Positions 12,660-14,426 of a stretch of DNA of 14,426 nucleotides are shown here, one piece after another; position 1 is the stretch's first letter; each line of letters opens with the position of its first letter. The stretch is taken from positions 1-14,426 of the forward strand of contig JAPKZM010000270.1 in assembly GCA_026393775.1 (NCBI GenBank). The letters are read 5' to 3'. Source of the DNA: Candidatus Aminicenantota bacterium (GTDB taxonomy: Bacteria > Acidobacteriota > Aminicenantia > UBA2199). The position numbers were made by a program, and so were the translations under genes. Below the pieces are notes generated by a model. That model saw nothing but the letters and a program-made list of their open reading frames with translations, had not been told where the DNA came from and made no database searches.

Positions 12660-14426
12660 ATGAAAGAATATAAGGTATCGAACGATTACCTGTATTTCCG
12701 GGAAATGTTTTCCGACACGATGGGGATGAATTACCACGGGGCCGCGGTTTTGAATCGCAGGCCCGTCAGCCACAAGGTCATCTGCGAAGTGAGCCCCTCC
12801 ATTTACAGCCATGCCGAAATTTGGAAACGGGTTAAGATACTCCTGGAAGGGATAAAAAAATCCAACATCCCTTTTTTGTATTCTCCTGAAAAAATCATCG
12901 TCAATGACAGGCAGTGTCAGCTGATCTTCGAGCATTTCAAGGGAAGAAACATCGAACAAATGCTCAATGACGCAGAAAAGAAAGGCCTGTCGATCAATTT
13001 TGACCTGGCCATGTCGCTTTGCGTCGCCATTGCCGACATCATCGAGCTGGGATCATCGATCATCGTCAGCGGCGAAAAATCGTTCCACGGTTTCCTGACG
13101 CCGGACAACATCATGATCCACTTTGACGGCAAGATCGCCCTGAAGAACTATGGCATTTTTCAATACTTGGAAAGGAATGAGGCGCTCGCCGCGGAAATTG
13201 AAAAACGCTACGGGGCCTGGCTAACTCCCGAATTGCTCAGGAATGAAAAAATAGTCTCGCAGTCGGACATCTACCATCTGGGTTATCTGATCTACCGGAT
13301 CCTGATGGGCAAGTATTTTTCCTGCATGCCCGGCGAGGATTTTGAAGCCAAGTTCAACAATTTAACCTTCAGCCATTTGATCCCTTCGACCGACAAGAAT
13401 TTCCTGACCCATCTCATCACTTTTTTCAAAAAAACCCTCAACCCCAATCCGCTGAAGCGGTTTTTGACCATCAAGGAGCTCAAGGATTTCATCGCCAATT
13501 ATTTTCATATCGAGGAGTTGTCTTCCATCACCTTCAACCTGGCCTATTTCATGAATTCGCTCTATGGGGAAACCGTCGAGGAAGAAGATAGAATATTCAA
13601 ACAGGAACTGGCCTACGTCATCCCCGAGCCCAAGAAAGAACCGCCGGCCGCCGCGGTCAAGCGGGAGGACCTGGTCAGCGGCATTCTGGACGAATTGGAT
13701 AAGCGCAAGAAAATCGCCCCCTGGGTGTGGGCCGTTGTCGCGGCCGTAGTCCTTGGCGGTGCGGGCGCCGGTTATTTTTTCATAAACCAGGCCAAAAAAA
13801 CCGAGCAACTGAGCGCAGAAAAAGCCAAGGTCGAAGAACAGCAAAGACAGAACCAGCAGAATGAGCTCGCCAACCTCATCAAGATCCAGAGTGAAAAGAT
13901 CAAGCAATTGGAAACGCTGGCGGCCACGGCGACCGAAGCTCAAAAGAAGGCTCTGGAACTTGAAAAACAACGCTTGGACGAGTTGAAAAAGAAAAAATCC
14001 GACGAGCTGGTCAAAATGAAAGCGGATGAAGATGTCCGGAAACTGGCGGAAGCCGAGCAGGCCCAAAAGGACCTGGACGCCAAAAAAGCACAGGATGAGC
14101 TGAATAGAAAGGAAGAGGAAAATCAGAAGCAGGAAGCCGAAAAGAAGCGGGTCGAGGCGGCCAGGATCAAGGAAGGGACGCAAGTGTCTTTGAACGATGT
14201 CTCGGTCAAGCCGGTGAAGATTTCCGGCAACCCGCCATCGGTCAACGCTTCGCTGAAGAACAAATACCGCGGCAAGGTCATGACCATACCGGCCCTGATC
14301 CTTGTCGATGAAAACGGCGTTGTCACGAAAATAAAAATTATGTCGGGAAATGTGGCAGCCGACATCAAGTCGCTGCTGGAAAGTACCCTTTACAAGTGGA
14401 AATACACGCCGGCCATAAAGGACAAT
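12660..14426 (+). CDS. Pseudokinase-transmembrane-coiled-coil-TonB_C-like protein (incomplete at window end)
   Basis: An open frame of 589 residues without a stop, so the gene runs past the window. Residues 1-285 follow the protein-kinase fold: FHGFLTPDN (142-150) aligns with the HRDLKPxN loop, KNYG (162-165) with DFG, LTPELL (188-193) with the APE region, and SDIYHLGYLIYRILMG (202-217) with the DxxSLG helix. Catalytic residues are lost: the HRD Asp is Phe145, the loop Lys is Thr147, and the DFG Asp is Asn163. No clear Gly-rich loop or ATP Lys is seen. A single membrane helix spans about 354-375. A Lys/Glu/Gln-rich coiled coil covers about 380-505. Residues 510-589 resemble the TonB C-terminal domain (ALILVDENGVVTKIKIMSG, then KWKYTPA). 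The start has GAGG 5 nt upstream. The order implies a cytoplasmic pseudokinase and a periplasmic TonB-like end. Confidence 0.82.
   Translation, partial: MKEYKVSNDYLYFREMFSDTMGMNYHGAAVLNRRPVSHKVICEVSPSIYSHAEIWKRVKILLEGIKKSNIPFLYSPEKIIVNDRQCQLIFEHFKGRNIEQMLNDAEKKGLSINFDLAMSLCVAIADIIELGSSIIVSGEKSFHGFLTPDNIMIHFDGKIALKNYGIFQYLERNEALAAEIEKRYGAWLTPELLRNEKIVSQSDIYHLGYLIYRILMGKYFSCMPGEDFEAKFNNLTFSHLIPSTDKNFLTHLITFFKKTLNPNPLKRFLTIKELKDFIANYFHIEELSSITFNLAYFMNSLYGETVEEEDRIFKQELAYVIPEPKKEPPAAAVKREDLVSGILDELDKRKKIAPWVWAVVAAVVLGGAGAGYFFINQAKKTEQLSAEKAKVEEQQRQNQQNELANLIKIQSEKIKQLETLAATATEAQKKALELEKQRLDELKKKKSDELVKMKADEDVRKLAEAEQAQKDLDAKKAQDELNRKEEENQKQEAEKKRVEAARIKEGTQVSLNDVSVKPVKISGNPPSVNASLKNKYRGKVMTIPALILVDENGVVTKIKIMSGNVAADIKSLLESTLYKWKYTPAIKDN

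Noticed and set aside
1..14426. CRISPR arrays, insertion sequences, phage genes, rRNA
   Set aside because: No regularly spaced repeats, transposase or integrase motifs, or rRNA-like sequence were seen on either strand.

Overview
The window (about 53% G+C by eye, dense genes, short or overlapping junctions) comes from a diderm, Gram-negative-type bacterium. It carries a heptose/LPS gene block, an outer-membrane beta-barrel protein, a TlpA-like envelope thioredoxin and a protein ending in a TonB-C-like domain. The gene styles resemble Acidobacteriota-related lineages such as Candidatus Aminicenantes. That placement is an impression from gene content, not a phylogenetic result.

Layout. (1) 9-1551, plus strand: a UbiA-family decaprenyl-phosphate phosphoribosyltransferase-like enzyme overlapping an all-helical repeat protein of unknown function. 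(2) 1573-3197, minus strand: a 72-residue secreted or anchored peptide with a YIDPGTGS motif, translationally coupled (TGATG) to a large methyltransferase whose N-terminal half carries kinase-like motifs. (3) 3333-5312, plus strand, divergent from (2): an exported M23 (LytM-type) peptidase with a long beta-rich C-terminal part. (4) 5313-5614: AT-rich non-coding DNA with possible promoter elements. (5) 5615-9863, plus strand: a tight operon of GT9 heptosyltransferase, O-antigen ligase, heptose-7-phosphate kinase (rfaE1), and a YciB-like membrane domain fused to a Nudix hydrolase. Its three junctions overlap by 26, 26 and 4 nt. (6) 9843-10089, minus strand: tRNA-Lys(UUU) and tRNA-Glu(UUC) with a strong promoter and a shared intrinsic terminator that also contains the end of the Nudix gene. 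(7) 10137-12413, minus strand: a probable three-gene operon of TlpA-like thioredoxin-domain protein, small thioredoxin and outer-membrane beta-barrel protein. (8) 12660 to the window end, plus strand: a large incomplete protein with a degenerate kinase domain, one membrane helix, a long coiled coil and a TonB-C-like domain. Its promoter is embedded in a long imperfect inverted repeat.

How they fit together: nearly everything serves the cell envelope. Region 5 makes and attaches heptose-containing LPS. The M23 protein acts on or near peptidoglycan. The DPPR-synthase-like enzyme supplies a lipid-linked pentose precursor. Region 7 may handle thiol redox in the periplasm. The least explained items are the YciB-Nudix fusion, the pseudokinase-TonB protein and the YIDPGTGS-peptide/methyltransferase pair. 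No CRISPR array, transposase, integrase, phage gene or rRNA was seen.
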